Program-made: the position numbers and the translations under genes | Source: Labilibaculum euxinicum | GTDB taxonomy: Bacteria > Bacteroidota > Bacteroidia > Bacteroidales > Marinifilaceae | Length of the DNA stretch: 64,000 nucleotides | Assembly (NCBI RefSeq): GCF_009795715.1 | Contig: NZ_WTCR01000002.1 | Span: 62,001 to 126,000 of the forward strand | Direction of reading: 5' to 3' | The notes under the pieces: generated by a model | What the model saw: the letters and a program-made list of their open reading frames with translations, nothing else | What the model was told of the DNA's origin: nothing | Database searches by the model: none | Shown here: positions 62,589-64,000 of the stretch, one piece after another | How the letters are laid out: the number at the start of each line of letters is the position of its first letter | Position numbering within the stretch: the first letter of the stretch is position 1

Positions 62589-64000
62589 TTAATTGATGAT
62601 GATTTTTTTGCTCAGTAGATTATTGCTTGTTTGGATATTGAGTAAGTAAACACCTTTTGAAAATGAATGAACATCAATGATGTGCTTTGTGTCGCTTATT
62701 TGTTTCTGGTAAATAATAGATCCTTTTAGATTGATTATTCGCAATTGAGTTGGTCGATTATTTGGCAAATCAATACGTAAAAATGTGCTTACGGGATTTG
62801 GGTAAACAGCAAGTGCAAAATCTTCTTTTGTAAAATCATCAACAGCAGTAACAGGAGTGATATTAATAGTCACTTTTGTCTTAATTGAGTGGCCACTATC
62901 GTCGAAAGCGCGGTATGTGAAAAAATCTTCACCACTGTAGCCAGTATCAGGAATGTATTCAAAGGATCCATCTTCCGAAAGGAAAACAAAGCCGTTTTCG
63001 CAGAATTCTGATAGTTCAGAATAGAATGTATTGCCGTCAAAATCAAAATCATTGGCCAAGAGTCCATTTTCAGCTTCAACGACAAGATTTTCGCCCTGAT
63101 TTGTGGAATAGCTATCAGTATATGCAATTGGTACATTATTAAATTCAATCAATCCATCTTTTACAACATAGTAAGATTGCTTTTTCACTTCTACATAGTT
63201 AGTTGGTACACCCCAGCTCCAAATGAATCTATTATTTCCTTCCAATAATACATCATTATGGAGAACGCTTAGGGCTATGCCATCAGAGATGGCTTCTTCT
63301 GTTTCAGGTGTGGCTCGGTCATCATTCATTACTTTTGCATTGGCAGGATCGGTAACCTGTAATAACGACCAGGGAAGATGAATGTCAATTGAATCATTTG
63401 AGATGATGACAGCATCCAAACTTGAAGGAGGTAATTCTGTTCTGCGGGTTTTTAAATTTCCAACGTATTGTATTTCATAGTTTTCGTCATTATTCTTCCA
63501 GCGAACCAGATTCCATGGAGCTCCATCTGTTGCAACAGAATGATAAAGCTGCTTGTCTTCTGAAACACCATGCCATAAACCAAATAAATCATAAGCCTGA
63601 GTTACAAATAATTCGGCAGAATAGTTGGTGATACGTAGGGCAAATTCCGCTTTGTTGGTAATCGTAGTTCCCGAAGGCAATATTGATTCGCCCAAGTTGG
63701 CATCATAGGTGTCAATTGCCATCCAAATGGTATCAATGTTCGAAAGCTCTTTTTCAAGCATCAAACGAATGTTGAAAAAATCATAGTCTGCAGAAGTAAG
63801 GATTTTTTTTATGGGTTTATTGGTGCCAAAATCTTCTAATTCGGTGTAGGTGGTTTCTGCCGGTCGAAATGCGATTAAACCAAAATTTTGTTCTGCAGCG
63901 GTAATATTGTGCCAAAGTATTCTTGCTTCAGGATTGAAATCAAAAGCATCGGTAATCCAGGTTCGTTTGAACCACTCATCTATCCATGAAAATTGTATTC
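62589..64000 (-). CDS. T9SS-exported multidomain protein, 5' end beyond the window
   Basis: The frame stays open to the right edge, so the start lies outside; at least 470 residues are visible. The edge part reads SWIDEWFKRTWITDAFDF and has a W-x-D-E-W pattern that I associate with TIM-barrel glycosidase-like proteins. This is followed by a beta-sandwich of about 200 residues (LRITNYSAELFVTQAYDLFG, SIDIHLPWSLLQVTDP), then a cadherin-like or Ig-like domain (NGLLANDFDFDGNTFYSEL, FEYIPDTGYSGEDFF). The last 75 residues (AVYPNPVSTFLRIDLP, GVYLLNIQTS) are a type A T9SS sorting domain. It is secreted or surface-attached; the catalytic role is unproven. Confidence 0.8.
   Translation of the reverse strand, partial: IQFSWIDEWFKRTWITDAFDFNPEARILWHNITAAEQNFGLIAFRPAETTYTELEDFGTNKPIKKILTSADYDFFNIRLMLEKELSNIDTIWMAIDTYDANLGESILPSGTTITNKAEFALRITNYSAELFVTQAYDLFGLWHGVSEDKQLYHSVATDGAPWNLVRWKNNDENYEIQYVGNLKTRRTELPPSSLDAVIISNDSIDIHLPWSLLQVTDPANAKVMNDDRATPETEEAISDGIALSVLHNDVLLEGNNRFIWSWGVPTNYVEVKKQSYYVVKDGLIEFNNVPIAYTDSYSTNQGENLVVEAENGLLANDFDFDGNTFYSELSEFCENGFVFLSEDGSFEYIPDTGYSGEDFFTYRAFDDSGHSIKTKVTINITPVTAVDDFTKEDFALAVYPNPVSTFLRIDLPNNRPTQLRIINLKGSIIYQKQISDTKHIIDVHSFSKGVYLLNIQTSNNLLSKKIIIN

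Overview
The window is from the chromosome of a Bacteroidota bacterium, most likely a marine, Marinilabiliales-type genome (this placement is inference). Support comes from SusC/SusD pairs, Bacteroidota lipoprotein signals (a short hydrophobic stretch ending in Cys), two proteins ending in type IX secretion (T9SS) sorting domains, A+T-rich intergenic DNA, and housekeeping genes of Bacteroidota type.

Positions 1-40,000 are a very large beta-1,3(1,6)-glucan (laminarin-type) utilisation region made of two adjacent SusC/D modules. The first runs from a SusC cut by the left edge through SusD, two PKD-type surface glycan-binding lipoproteins, two GH16 laminarinases, a cytoplasmic 1153-residue beta-glucan phosphorylase of the GH94/GH149/GH161 group, three tandem GH17 enzymes (two without signal peptide), a GPH-type sugar symporter, a GH5 lipoprotein, a mutarotase-like protein and a second GPH symporter. 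The second begins with a SusR-like membrane regulator (beta-propeller, Y_Y_Y, one TM helix, LuxR HTH), then GH30, a T9SS-exported GH5 with two CBM6-like modules, SusC, SusD, a glycan-binding lipoprotein and two GH3 beta-glucosidases. Read together: surface GH16/GH5/GH30 cut and debranch laminarin, SusCD imports oligosaccharides, periplasmic GH17/GH3/GH5 trim them, and GPH transporters feed the cytoplasm, where GH17 and the phosphorylase act. This is a mixed hydrolytic and phosphorolytic scheme.

Positions 40,000-46,500 are a repeat-rich accessory stretch: a DUF1456 protein, a cluster of palindromes, a decayed tRNA-Arg copy, a hypothetical coiled-coil protein, a GH2 beta-galactosidase-like gene on the minus strand, and the intact tRNA-Arg(ACG) with a tandem duplication of its 3' end and terminator.

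Positions 46,471-64,000 are mostly ordinary genes: an AraC regulator, YceI protein, esterase-TPR protein, a stand-alone H-NOX-like protein, a minus-strand block (COG3014 lipoprotein, LpoB-like, dapA, DUF6913-like, DEDDh exonuclease, ligA), a four-gene LiaF-like/LytS/LytTR operon, a TonB-dependent outer-membrane protein and a right-edge-truncated T9SS protein.

The least explained feature is a family of roughly 85-99 bp repeats (2798-2990, 33699-33787, 41943-42041, 46386-46470) whose 3' ends stop exactly at start codons of unrelated genes. Other noteworthy items are glycosidase gene relics at 18,023-18,418, G.U-containing hairpin repeats at 37,224, 37,374 and 40,944, and tRNA-Arg relics whose T loops carry insertions.
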